Shown here one piece after another: positions 23,276 to 31,361 of a stretch of 64,000 bases of DNA. The stretch's first letter is position 1. Every line of letters begins with the position of its first letter. The position numbers and the translations under genes are program-made. The stretch is from Intestinibacillus sp. Marseille-P6563 (GTDB lineage: Bacteria > Bacillota > Clostridia > Oscillospirales > Butyricicoccaceae), in assembly GCF_900604335.1 (NCBI RefSeq), contig NZ_UWOD01000001.1, forward strand, positions 186,001-250,000. Direction: 5' to 3'. The notes under the pieces were generated by a model, which saw nothing but the letters and a program-made list of their open reading frames with translations, was not told where the DNA came from and did not search any database.

Positions 23276-24514
23276 TTGAAACAGGATAAACTTGTCATTA
23301 CTGGCATGGGGGCAGTCACACCCATCGGCATTGGTGTGGCGAATTATTGGAAGGCGCTGACGAGCGGCATGTGCGGCATCGGACCGATCACCCGATTTGA
23401 TGCCTCGAACTTGCCCGTTCAGATCGCGGCCGAACTCAAAGATTTCGATCCGTCTGCTTTCATGCCCAAAACACTTGCACGCACGATGGACCCATTTATG
23501 CAGTATGCGTTTGCTGCCGCCGAAGAAGCTCTCGAAGACAGTGGTCTGTGCATTGAACCAGAAAATGAACGCATCGGCATCGTAATGGGCACCGCGATGG
23601 ATGGTGTGACCACGGTTGCGCAAACACAGGCTTCTTTTGACGAAGGCCATCGCGTAGGTCCCCGCTTTGTTCCTATGACCATTGGCAACATCGCAGCGGC
23701 ACAGATCGCCATCGCACACGGCATTCACGGCCCGAGCCTCACGCTCAATACCGCTTGCTCGGCAGGTGGCGACGCGGTTATGACGGCAGCCATGCTGCTG
23801 CGTACGGGCGAAGCAGATGCCGTTCTGGCCGTTGGTGGGGAAAGCATTCTATGCCCGATTGTCGTATCCGGCTTGTCCCAGGCCAAGGCACTCTCCCGCC
23901 GCAACGACGATCCCGCCAGTGCCTGCCGTCCCTTTGATGCTGACCGGGATGGCTTTGTCATTGGTGAAGGCGGCGGCGCCCTGTTGATCGAAACCGAAGC
24001 CCATGCCCTGGCACGCGGAGCGACCATCTATGCCGAACTGGCGGGTTATGCCAACACCTCGGATGCCCATCATGTGACGGCGCCCTGTCCGGATGGTGCT
24101 GGCGCTGCGGCCTGCATGCAGCGCGCCCTTGCACGTGCCAACATGCAGCCATCGGACATTGGGTATATCAATGCCCACGGCACCTCGACCCCGCTCGGCG
24201 ACAAGGCGGAAACCATGGCCATCAAAGCAGTCTTTGGCGGTCCGGAATCGGCGCCGCCGATTTCTGCGACCAAATCGGCAACCGGCCATCTGATGGGGGC
24301 CGGTGGTTTGACCGAAGCTATCGCCTGCATTCTGGCGATTCGTGACGGTATTCTGCCGCCCACGTTAAACTTAAACACCCCAGACCCGGACTGCGATCTG
24401 GATTATGTGCCCAAGGTTGCCCGAAAAGCAACAATCGAAGCTGCTATGAGCAATTCGCTCGGCTTCGGCGGCCAAAATTCCAGCCTGATCGTAAAAAAAT
24501 ACCACCGCGCTTAA
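23276..24514 (+). CDS. fabF: 3-oxoacyl-ACP synthase II (FabF-type ketosynthase)
   Basis: A 412-residue condensing enzyme that extends acyl chains with malonyl-ACP. The Cys-His-His triad is intact: NTACSAGG (Cys about residue 162), NAHGTSTPLGD (His about 302) and ATGHLMGAGG (His about 338). The length is that of FabF. The start is TTG with GGGGGAA 8 bases upstream. It lies inside the intervening element, 17 bp before an acyl-CoA ligase, with no acyl carrier protein, fabD or fabG nearby. So it is not the housekeeping fab cluster; it may make or modify a special lipid or polyketide with its partner, or be a spare copy. Confidence 0.93.
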   Translation: MKQDKLVITGMGAVTPIGIGVANYWKALTSGMCGIGPITRFDASNLPVQIAAELKDFDPSAFMPKTLARTMDPFMQYAFAAAEEALEDSGLCIEPENERIGIVMGTAMDGVTTVAQTQASFDEGHRVGPRFVPMTIGNIAAAQIAIAHGIHGPSLTLNTACSAGGDAVMTAAMLLRTGEADAVLAVGGESILCPIVVSGLSQAKALSRRNDDPASACRPFDADRDGFVIGEGGGALLIETEAHALARGATIYAELAGYANTSDAHHVTAPCPDGAGAAACMQRALARANMQPSDIGYINAHGTSTPLGDKAETMAIKAVFGGPESAPPISATKSATGHLMGAGGLTEAIACILAIRDGILPPTLNLNTPDPDCDLDYVPKVARKATIEAAMSNSLGFGGQNSSLIVKKYHRA

Positions 24515-24531
24515 TATAAGGAGAAATCGAT

Positions 24532-26178
24532 TTGTCCAGCACTTACACGTATGATGTTTCGATGTTTCGCGAAACTTTTGAAACCGAATACACTTATTTA
24601 AATGGATTTTTACGCAATGTATCCCGCTTTGGCAATGCGCCCGCCCTGCACGACCCGCAATCGGGCCGCCGCTGGACCTATCGGGAACTGAATGCCGAAG
24701 CCAACCATTTGGCGCATGCGCTGCGGGCGGACGGCGTCGGCAAAAATGATGTCGTGATGTTCACCCTGCTCAATTCGCCTGAATTTGTATTTTTCTATCT
24801 GGCAGCCCATAAAATCGGCGCGATTGCCTGCCCGGTCAATTACCGTCAAGGCGCTGGTGAAATCGCTCTGGTCATCGATGACAGCTGTCCCAAAGCCTTT
24901 GTCTATGATGCGGATTTTGGCGATCTGTCCTACCAGGCTCTGGAGCTTGCCAAACACAAACCGTCTCGCGTCATCTTCGTAGATTATAAAAATGAGAAGT
25001 CTGCGCCGGAAGGCACGGTTGCATATCGTGATTATGTGGTCGGGCAGTCGGATGAAAATCCGCCGATCGATTTCCATCCGCATATTTACGATGAAACCAC
25101 ACGGCTGTACACTTCGGGTACCACCAACCGTCCCAAGGGTGTGCCGATCAACAACATCAACGAAGTCCTTTCGGCCCATGATGTCATCATGCACTTTCCG
25201 CTGTCGCCGACCGACCGCACGATGAATATGACCCCCTGGTTCCACCGCGGCGGCATTCATTCGGGCGGCCCCTGCCCTACCCTGTACGCTGGCGGTGAAA
25301 TCGTGATTTTACGCGATTTCCACCCGCGCACCTGCTTGGAATATGCGGAAAAGTATCAAGTTACTTTTCTTATCGGTGTGCCCACGATTTTGGCCATGCT
25401 GGCCCGGACACAGGAACGCACGCCTTTTGACCTGTCCGCGCTGCGCGGTATCGTGACCATGGGCGCTCCCTTTGAAAAAGCTGCCTGCGAAAAATACATG
25501 CAGCTGCTCACGCCCGATATTTTCAATGGGTATGGCACTACCGAAACCTTCTGGAACACCTTCCTGCGTCCTTATGATTTGCCCGATATGTCTGGCTCCG
25601 CCGGGCGTTCCTGCACCGATGATGATGTCCGTGTGGTTATGGTGCATGAAGATGGTTCCCATGCCGAGCCGGATGAAACTGTGCCGCGCGATGGCCAGAC
25701 CGCAGGCGAAGTCATCATCCGTTCGCCTGCCAAGAGTGCGTTTTGCTATTTCAACAACGCCGAAATGACCGCTCAGAAATTTTATAAGGGCTGGCTGTAT
25801 ACCGGCGATATGGCCACTTGGGATGACAATGAATTTGTCACCATCTGCGGCCGAAAAGACGACATGATCGTATCGGCCGGTGAAAATATCTATCCGACGC
25901 AAATCGAAGCCGTGCTCAACGAGCATCCCAAGGTAGCCGAAAGCGCGGTCATCGGTATCCCGGATAAGCTGCGCGGCGAAGTCGTAGCCGCCTACGTCGT
26001 ACCGTCTGACGACAGCCTGGCGGTCGAAGAACTCAAACAATATTGCATCCAGTCCCCCATGCTGTCCTCGTATAAATGGCCGCGGTCGTATACGTTGGTA
26101 AAAGAATTGCCGCATACGGCGACCGGTAAGCTCATGCACTATAAGCTGCGCCAACAGGTGCTACAACCAAACAAGTAA
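24532..26178 (+). CDS. Acyl-CoA synthetase / AMP-dependent ligase
   Basis: A 548-residue adenylate-forming enzyme (ANL superfamily) that activates a carboxylic acid as acyl-AMP and then usually as acyl-CoA. Motifs in order: the P-loop YTSGTTNRPKGVP (about residues 192-204), NGYGTTETFW (about 326-335), YTGDMATWDDN (about 423-433), GRKDDMIVSAGENIYPTQIE (about 440-459) and the C-terminal lysine in ATGKLMHYKLR (about 530). TTG start with AAGGAGA upstream. It is coupled to fabF, which suggests activation of a fatty acid or aryl acid as a primer. The substrate is unknown. Confidence 0.93.
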   Translation: MSSTYTYDVSMFRETFETEYTYLNGFLRNVSRFGNAPALHDPQSGRRWTYRELNAEANHLAHALRADGVGKNDVVMFTLLNSPEFVFFYLAAHKIGAIACPVNYRQGAGEIALVIDDSCPKAFVYDADFGDLSYQALELAKHKPSRVIFVDYKNEKSAPEGTVAYRDYVVGQSDENPPIDFHPHIYDETTRLYTSGTTNRPKGVPINNINEVLSAHDVIMHFPLSPTDRTMNMTPWFHRGGIHSGGPCPTLYAGGEIVILRDFHPRTCLEYAEKYQVTFLIGVPTILAMLARTQERTPFDLSALRGIVTMGAPFEKAACEKYMQLLTPDIFNGYGTTETFWNTFLRPYDLPDMSGSAGRSCTDDDVRVVMVHEDGSHAEPDETVPRDGQTAGEVIIRSPAKSAFCYFNNAEMTAQKFYKGWLYTGDMATWDDNEFVTICGRKDDMIVSAGENIYPTQIEAVLNEHPKVAESAVIGIPDKLRGEVVAAYVVPSDDSLAVEELKQYCIQSPMLSSYKWPRSYTLVKELPHTATGKLMHYKLRQQVLQPNK

Positions 26179-26230
26179 TCGTGCGCCGGCGGCCCAAAGA
26201 CGCCGGTTTCTCTTGGAAGGAGAGGATTCT

Positions 26231-26653
26231 TTGATTCTGCTCGTTTGCCTGGACGACCGCAACGGAATGCAGTTTCATGGCCGCCGCCAAAGCCAAGACC
26301 GCCTGGTGCGGCAGGACATGCTCACCCAGGCCGCTGGCCGCCGGTTGTGGATGGATGCCGCAACGGCGCGTCAATTCACCGAGCCGGATGCGTCCATCTG
26401 CATTGCCGAAGATGCCGCTCAGCAAGCCGCGCCGGGCGAGTATTATTTTGCCGAATCCCCTGATCGGCTGCCTCCTTTGGATAAAATGGAACAACTCATC
26501 GTCTATCGCTGGAATCGCCACTATCCATCGGATGCACAGTTCCCGATTGTGTTGGAGGCTCCTGCCTGGCAACGCTACGAAATGACCGAATTTCGCGGCT
26601 ACTCTCATGAAAAAATCACAAAGGAAGTTTATATCCATGAAAACAATCGCTAA
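26231..26653 (+). CDS. Conserved hypothetical protein paired with nuclease genes
   Basis: A 140-residue cytoplasmic protein starting with TTG (MILLVCLDDRNGMQFHGRRQ). GGAGAGG lies 7 bases before the start. The segments GRRQSQDRLVRQDML, GRRLWMDAATARQF, EYYFAES and IVYRWNRHYPSD are a pattern I recall from short clostridial proteins encoded next to DNA/RNA non-specific endonucleases, as here. Some are annotated as ribonuclease Z, which I consider unsupported because no metallo-beta-lactamase motif is present. Its last 17 bases overlap the nuclease gene, so the two are translationally coupled. Confidence 0.75.
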   Translation: MILLVCLDDRNGMQFHGRRQSQDRLVRQDMLTQAAGRRLWMDAATARQFTEPDASICIAEDAAQQAAPGEYYFAESPDRLPPLDKMEQLIVYRWNRHYPSDAQFPIVLEAPAWQRYEMTEFRGYSHEKITKEVYIHENNR

Positions 26654-27515
26654 ATGGACCGCCCTTGTTGTATGTTTCCTGTTTTTCAGCGGCTGCGCGC
26701 CCATTTCGGTGGAGCCTGAGGACTCTTTTTCGCTGGATGCAGTTCCTGCATTTTCCGGGGAACCATACGTTGTTATTGATGACAATCAGCCGCATTTTGA
26801 CGAAACGAATACCGATTCCTTTGAATCGTACAGCGAGTTGGATGCCCTGGGACGGTGTGGAACTGCCTATGCCAACATTGGTTCTGACCTCATGCCGACC
26901 GAGGAACGCGAAAGCATCAGCAATGTCAAGCCCTCCGGTTGGGTCAATCGGGAATACGATGCCGATTTGGTCGATGGACGATATCTTTATAACCGTTGCC
27001 ATCTGATCGGATACCAGCTCACCGGCGAAAGTGCCAATGAGAAAAATCTCATTACAGGCACGCGCTACCTCAATGTGGAAGGGATGCTGCCGTTTGAAAA
27101 CATGGTAGCCGACTACATCAAGGAAACCGACAATCATGTTTTGTATCGGGTCACTCCGATTTTCGAAGGCGACAATTTAGTGGCCAGCGGTGTCCATATG
27201 GAAGCTCTGTCGGTCGAAGATGACGGCGAAGGCATCTGTTTTAACATTTATGCTTACAACAATCAACCCGGCATCACCATCGACTATGCAACGGGTGAAA
27301 ACTGGCTGGATGGTAAGCAGCCTGCCGACTCTTCTGCCGCTTCTTCGGCGTCTACTACCAATACATATATTCTCAACACGAACTCTAAGAAATTCCATAC
27401 AACCGACTGCTCGAACGCAGCAACCATCAAGGACTCCAACCGACAGACTTACCAAGGCAGTCGGGAGGATTTAATCAACCAAGGGTACTCCCCTTGCGGA
27501 CAATGTAAACCTTAA
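26637..27515 (+). CDS. Lipoprotein DNA/RNA non-specific endonuclease with C-terminal Cys domain
   Basis: A 292-residue exported protein. The N-terminal signal with lipobox FSGC (Cys20) anchors it outside the membrane. The nuclease domain (about residues 60-235) has the catalytic-type motif NRCHLIGYQL (a variant of DRGH) and NLITGTRYLNVEGM, as in NUC1/EndA-like and DNA-entry nucleases. After a Ser/Ala/Thr-rich linker, a C-terminal domain (about 246-292) has HTTDCSNA and SPCGQC. The same kind of tail ends the ComEC-like protein at 33115-34497. A role in extracellular DNA degradation or uptake is inferred. Confidence 0.88.
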   Translation: MKTIAKWTALVVCFLFFSGCAPISVEPEDSFSLDAVPAFSGEPYVVIDDNQPHFDETNTDSFESYSELDALGRCGTAYANIGSDLMPTEERESISNVKPSGWVNREYDADLVDGRYLYNRCHLIGYQLTGESANEKNLITGTRYLNVEGMLPFENMVADYIKETDNHVLYRVTPIFEGDNLVASGVHMEALSVEDDGEGICFNIYAYNNQPGITIDYATGENWLDGKQPADSSAASSASTTNTYILNTNSKKFHTTDCSNAATIKDSNRQTYQGSREDLINQGYSPCGQCKP

Positions 27516-27519
27516 ATAA

Positions 27520-27562
27520 GAAAGACGTGCATTCCAACTGCCGGGATGCACGTCTTTTTTTA
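27520..27562. terminator. Terminator after the nuclease gene
   Basis: AAGACGTGCAT and ATGCACGTCTT arms with a T run. It also marks the end of the convergent 53-residue gene. Confidence 0.85.
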
Positions 27563-27721
27563 TTCAGATTCCTGCTGTCGGTCCAGAACTTGCCGATATA
27601 ACCGCGCCGCGACCCTTTGATATTGCCGCTGCCGCTCTTGCCGCTCGGTTTCGGACCCTGTCTCATCTGTTATGATCTGTACCATACCGACGCCCTCGAC
27701 TCGAATCTCTCGCCCCATCAT
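27560..27721 (-). CDS. Small protein divergent from the recombinase, 53 residues
   Basis: ATG ATG at 27721/27718 with GAGGTGAGG directly upstream. It encodes MMGREIRVEGVGMVQIITDE and then a highly charged, Gln/Arg/Glu-rich helix with several Tyr (RQERQRQYQRVAARLYRQ). No family was recognised. It is divergent from the serine recombinase and ends in the terminator it shares with the nuclease. Small basic or helical proteins beside large serine recombinases can be recombination directionality factors; this is a candidate on position and size only. Confidence 0.55.
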   Translation of the reverse strand: MMGREIRVEGVGMVQIITDETGSETERQERQRQYQRVAARLYRQVLDRQQESE

Positions 27722-27831
27722 CCTCACCTCATTTTTATCCTATGCGCATTTTTTCCTTTCAGTCCACCTGGCATCAATCGGCTTCCGGATGAATATCGAA
27801 GAAACAGAGATCTTTGAAAGGAGTCATGACC

Positions 27832-29373
27832 ATGACAGAGGTTTCAGGCGCCCATGTGGTGTTATATTTGCGAAAATCCCGAGCCGATATCGAAGCTGAA
27901 CAATCGGGTGCTGGCAACACTTTGGCGCGGCACCGGCGCACTTTGACCGACCTCGCGGCTCGGATGCAGCTGACCATCGATGCCATTTATGAAGAAGTCG
28001 TATCGGGTGACACCATTGCCGCCCGCCCGGAAATGCAGCGTTTACTCTCCGAAGTAGAAGCCGGGTTATGGGATGCGGTGCTGGTGATGGAAGTCGAACG
28101 TCTGGCGCGCGGCGATTCGATCGATCAAGGCATCGTCGCCCGCGCCTTTCGATATTCGGGGACAAAAATCATCACGCCGTCTAAAATTTACGACCCCTGC
28201 AATGAATTTGACGAGGAATTTTTAGAGTTTGGACTGTTCATGTCCCGCCGGGAATATCAAACCATTCGCCGTCGCCTTACTGCCGGGGTGCAGGCTTCCC
28301 GGCGCGAAGGAAAGTATACCGGTTCGGTCCCGCCCTATGGCTATCTTAAACAAAAGCTGAGCGGCGAAAAAGGCTTTACCCTTGTCCCCGACCCGCAAAC
28401 CGCCCCGATTGTGCAGCAAATCTTTTCCTGGTTTTTGACCGACCGGCTCTCGATGGTGGAAATCAGTAAACGGCTCAATGCCGGAGCCGTTCCCCGTCCG
28501 AACGGCGGCGTCTGGTATCCCAAAACGATTGCCAATCTGCTGGGAAATCCCCATTATGCCGGATATACGACCAATTCCCGCCGCCCGGTCAAGGCTGTGA
28601 TTCGAGATGGCGCTATACGCAAAACCCGTCCGCGCAACACGCAGCAACTTGTGTTCTACGAAGGGCGTCATCCAGCTTTGGTCTCCCGCGAACAATGGCA
28701 GGCAGCTCAGAAGCGCTTGCAAGCACATGCCGCGCCCCCGGTGCCGCGTGGCAAGGGGCAAACGAATGCCTTTTGTGGCCTTTTATACTGTTCGGTCTGT
28801 GGCTCCCGCATGCAGCGCGGCCAATATGGAAAAAACAGCCCCAGAAAACCCTATCTTTTTTGTATGCGCCGCGGCTGCGCGACTGTATCCTCTTCCTATG
28901 AGGCGGTGGAAGCCCTCGTGCAGGCCGTTTTGCAGACCTGGCCGCTGACCTGGGACCCAACCGATTTGCCGGATGACCACGCCATCCGCGCACACAGCCT
29001 TGCAGGGCTCCACCAACGACTCGACCGGATTGGCCTGCAACAAACGCGCGCAATGGAATTTTTGGAAACCGGGGTGTATTCTCCCGAAATATTTCGAACG
29101 CGCATCGCGGCACTGGATGTAGAACGGAAACAGATCGAGCAAACGCTGGATGCCCTCGCGCATGCGCCGACAGCGCCACAAATACCCGTTCCTTCTATTT
29201 CTGCACTCTATACCCAGCTGACGCCAAGTGAACAAAATGAACTGCTTAAAACCCTGATCGAAAAAATCGTCTACCAAAAGTCGGAACGAACAACACCCGG
29301 TTTTGCGGGCGACCTTACCTTGACGATCTATCCCCGGCTTCCGTATCCAGTTGAAAGCGTGCGGTCCATATAA
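27832..29373 (+). CDS. Large serine recombinase (resolvase/integrase family)
   Basis: A 513-residue recombinase. The N-terminal resolvase domain (about residues 5-150) has the catalytic serine in YLRKSRADIEAE (about residue 15) and VMEVERLARGD. A recombinase domain follows (GYLKQK to RHPALVSREQWQAAQKRL, about 165-300). A zinc ribbon (CSVCGSRMQRG with a second Cys pair around CMRRGC, about 320-348) and a C-terminal coiled-coil region complete it. The start is the ATG at 27832, 8 bases after GGAG. The stop TAA lies in the right attachment core, and the same TAA would be regenerated in the excised circle, so the protein is unchanged by excision. It is the obvious enzyme for moving the element. 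Confidence 0.93.
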   Translation: MTEVSGAHVVLYLRKSRADIEAEQSGAGNTLARHRRTLTDLAARMQLTIDAIYEEVVSGDTIAARPEMQRLLSEVEAGLWDAVLVMEVERLARGDSIDQGIVARAFRYSGTKIITPSKIYDPCNEFDEEFLEFGLFMSRREYQTIRRRLTAGVQASRREGKYTGSVPPYGYLKQKLSGEKGFTLVPDPQTAPIVQQIFSWFLTDRLSMVEISKRLNAGAVPRPNGGVWYPKTIANLLGNPHYAGYTTNSRRPVKAVIRDGAIRKTRPRNTQQLVFYEGRHPALVSREQWQAAQKRLQAHAAPPVPRGKGQTNAFCGLLYCSVCGSRMQRGQYGKNSPRKPYLFCMRRGCATVSSSYEAVEALVQAVLQTWPLTWDPTDLPDDHAIRAHSLAGLHQRLDRIGLQQTRAMEFLETGVYSPEIFRTRIAALDVERKQIEQTLDALAHAPTAPQIPVPSISALYTQLTPSEQNELLKTLIEKIVYQKSERTTPGFAGDLTLTIYPRLPYPVESVRSI

Positions 29374-30037
29374 TCGTGGCTTCTACTCGGTCGATGTTCG
29401 TTTCTTCTATCGCATCTCGGTCGAGGCCAACACCACGGTTGGCTGCCCGCGTCTGCTCAACGGTCTGGCAGTATACGACAAGCGCTGCATCCTGTTCGGC
29501 AGCGAAGGCGGCGCGCGCATCTTTAGTTCGCGCTATACGCCCGATGCACCGGATTATCAGTATATGCAGCGCGCCAACAATCCGACTGCGGTGATCGAAA
29601 CCGTCGAGCCCATCCTGTTGGAAGCAAAGATTGTAGAGCCGACCTATTGCTGCGGCTGCTGCTGCGAAATCAATTCGGTTCCGGCTCCGATCTGCCAGTG
29701 CTTTGGCGGCGAAGAACTGGATCTGAGCGATTCGGGCAACCGTCTGTTTGTTACCATCGGTCAGTTCTCGATCATGCGTCTGGAACGCGATATTCAGCTG
29801 CTGATGCCGGCGTATGACATCTGCATGCCCGAGCGTGACTGCAACTGCACGGGCGCTGGCGGTGAGACCGAAGATCCCTGCGAGATCTTTGACCGCTTCG
29901 AGTTCCCGGTCGATGCCTTCTTCCCGCCGCGGCGTGATGATCACGACTCCTGCGGCTGCAACAATGGCTGCGGTTCCGGTTGTGGTTCCAATGTTGGCAA
30001 CAACAATTCGGGTTGCTGCAAGCCCCGCTGCAAGTAA
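29351..30037 (+). CDS. Split cysteine-rich protein, C-terminal half (lacks its own start)
   Basis: The homologous part begins at the core (TATAAT at 29369) and reads NRGFYSVDVRFFYRISVEAN, with a central CCGCCCE-type cluster, DPCEIFDRFEFPVDAFFPP near the end, and a CGCNNGCGSGCG tail: 221 residues after the join. The frame is open back to TTG 29351 but has no ribosome binding site there and runs inside the recombinase gene, so it is probably silent in this arrangement. The pattern (FYSVD..FF, LFGSEG, DPCE.F...FPVD.FFP) is that of the same approximately 300-residue clostridial family as the N-half at 22767. Joined in frame they form one protein. A strong terminator follows at 30041. Confidence 0.85.
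   Translation: MKACGPYNRGFYSVDVRFFYRISVEANTTVGCPRLLNGLAVYDKRCILFGSEGGARIFSSRYTPDAPDYQYMQRANNPTAVIETVEPILLEAKIVEPTYCCGCCCEINSVPAPICQCFGGEELDLSDSGNRLFVTIGQFSIMRLERDIQLLMPAYDICMPERDCNCTGAGGETEDPCEIFDRFEFPVDAFFPPRRDDHDSCGCNNGCGSGCGSNVGNNNSGCCKPRCK
29369..29373 (+). other. Right attachment core (attR)
   Basis: TATAA identical to 22998-23002. It contains the recombinase stop codon, with host coding sequence to the right. Confidence 0.7.
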
Positions 30038-30040
30038 AGC

Positions 30041-30079
30041 AACAAGGCCAGTACATCACGTACTGGCCTTGTTTTTTTA
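30041..30079. terminator. Terminator of the split gene / methyltransferase
   Basis: AACAAGGCCAGTAC, loop ATCAC, GTACTGGCCTTGTT and a T run. Confidence 0.88.
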
Positions 30080-31279
30080 TCCGATGAGATCATCGTCTGT
30101 AATAAAGAACGAATCGGACTGCATCCGACATTGCCGGTCGAGTTCGGAATCGGTCCCCACCGTGCGGCGCACGGCTTCATACGCTGCCCGGGCACTTTCG
30201 TTGGCTTGTCCGGTATATACACCGCGAATCAGCAGATTTTTCGGCGTATCCAGCGGCGAAATATATTCGACGACCGATACTTTATACCCTTCTGCTTCGA
30301 GTTTCAGGGCGCGCATGCTATCGGTCAGCACATCGTTAAAGCGGGCTTTGAAGACACCGTATTTGGTCAGCGGCTCCAAACCTGGAATGTGATACTGGTC
30401 GAGCAGTTCTTTATGGCAACACGGTACACACGCGATGTATTTCGCCCGGGCCCGAATCGCGGTCCCCAACGCCAAATCGGTCGCAATATCGCACGCATGC
30501 AGGGAAATTACGGCGGTCACATGCTTGGGCGGCTGATAAGTGCGCAAATCGGCCTGAATAAACTCCATATTATGATACCCAAGCCGTTTGGCCATTTTGC
30601 GGCTTTCGGCAACGACATGTTCGTTAATGTCAATGCCAATCACCCGGCAGCGGCGACGCAGCACATCCCGCAAGTAATAGTTCATCACAAAGCTGAGATA
30701 AGATTTTCCGCAGGCACAATCGAGCAACAGGATTTCTTCGCTATCGTCTTTTTGAAACATGGGCGCTACCAGTTCGACATAATGGTCGATCTGGTTATAC
30801 TTGCGGATCATATCGTTTTTGATTTTCCCTTCGGCAGTCAGGATGCCAATTTCACGCAGCAAATCGGCGGCCTGATCCACCCGAATCCAGTATTCCCGCC
30901 CCCCGGCTAACAGCGGATTGGCCGCGGCAGCTGTACTTTCCGGTGTGCTTTGCCGCTCGGCCTGCTTCATATTGACCCCGCGGGAATTGCACGTAATGGT
31001 CAGCACAGCCCCTCGCTCGGTATATTGCAGAATCGATTCTTCGTATTGTTCGGCTTGCTGCGCAAAAAACTCGGTCGCCTGTACGGCGTCTACCTGTCGG
31101 TCTGCCCCTTGAAAATGCAGCCGGTATCCGGTATCCTGCAAGGACAGTTTGCCCTCAAATTTTTTCTTGCCGGCACGGAATGTATAGGATACATCGACAA
31201 AATAATCCCGGTTCTGCTCTAACCGTGCGCGGATACCGACCAGTAAAAGCTTTAATTTATTTCGATCGCCTTTCTGCAT
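30077..31279 (-). CDS. SAM-dependent methyltransferase (class I)
   Basis: A 400-residue protein. The N-terminal 130 residues form an unassigned beta-rich domain. The Rossmann methyltransferase starts with motif I LLDCACGKSYLSF (about residues 185-197), followed by VIGIDINEHVV (about 216-226), FIQADLRTY and VTAVISLHACD. The presence of HACD and PCCHKELL resembles the Methyltransf_32 group found in bacterial and METTL25-like proteins; the substrate is unknown. GGGAGA lies before the ATG. It is convergent with the split gene and shares its terminator. Confidence 0.82.
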   Translation of the reverse strand: MQKGDRNKLKLLLVGIRARLEQNRDYFVDVSYTFRAGKKKFEGKLSLQDTGYRLHFQGADRQVDAVQATEFFAQQAEQYEESILQYTERGAVLTITCNSRGVNMKQAERQSTPESTAAAANPLLAGGREYWIRVDQAADLLREIGILTAEGKIKNDMIRKYNQIDHYVELVAPMFQKDDSEEILLLDCACGKSYLSFVMNYYLRDVLRRRCRVIGIDINEHVVAESRKMAKRLGYHNMEFIQADLRTYQPPKHVTAVISLHACDIATDLALGTAIRARAKYIACVPCCHKELLDQYHIPGLEPLTKYGVFKARFNDVLTDSMRALKLEAEGYKVSVVEYISPLDTPKNLLIRGVYTGQANESARAAYEAVRRTVGTDSELDRQCRMQSDSFFITDDDLIG

Positions 31280-31361
31280 TGCGTTCTCCCTCTCCCAATG
31301 ATTTCATTTTGGCACGGCTTATTATAGCATGCTTTCCCCTGTAAATACAAGCAAACATCCA

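Larger units (their letters stand above)
22998..29373 (+). mobile_element. 6.37-kb recombinase-bearing intervening element splitting a cysteine-rich protein gene
   Basis: TATAA occurs at 22998-23002 at the end of the N-half and again at 29369-29373 at the start of the C-half, 6371 bp apart. Recombination anywhere inside these copies joins VPY to NRGFYSVD in frame. The large serine recombinase is the last gene before the right copy, and its TAA stop lies within that copy. Cargo in order: terminator, fabF, acyl-CoA ligase, a 140-residue protein, lipoprotein nuclease, a 53-residue divergent gene, recombinase. No structural phage genes or replication genes are present. The layout matches developmental intervening elements or small recombinase-bearing islands. 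Whether excision happens is not shown by the sequence. Confidence 0.82.

Noticed and set aside
22998-29373. The idea that the split gene is two independent small genes
   Set aside because: The C-half has no start site of its own, both halves match consecutive parts of one family pattern as I recall it, and the join is in frame at a shared TATAA. This remains to be confirmed by orthologs.
27560-29373. A prophage reading of the recombinase region
   Set aside because: No capsid, terminase, portal, holin or replication genes are present in the 6.37 kb; a small recombinase-bearing island fits better.
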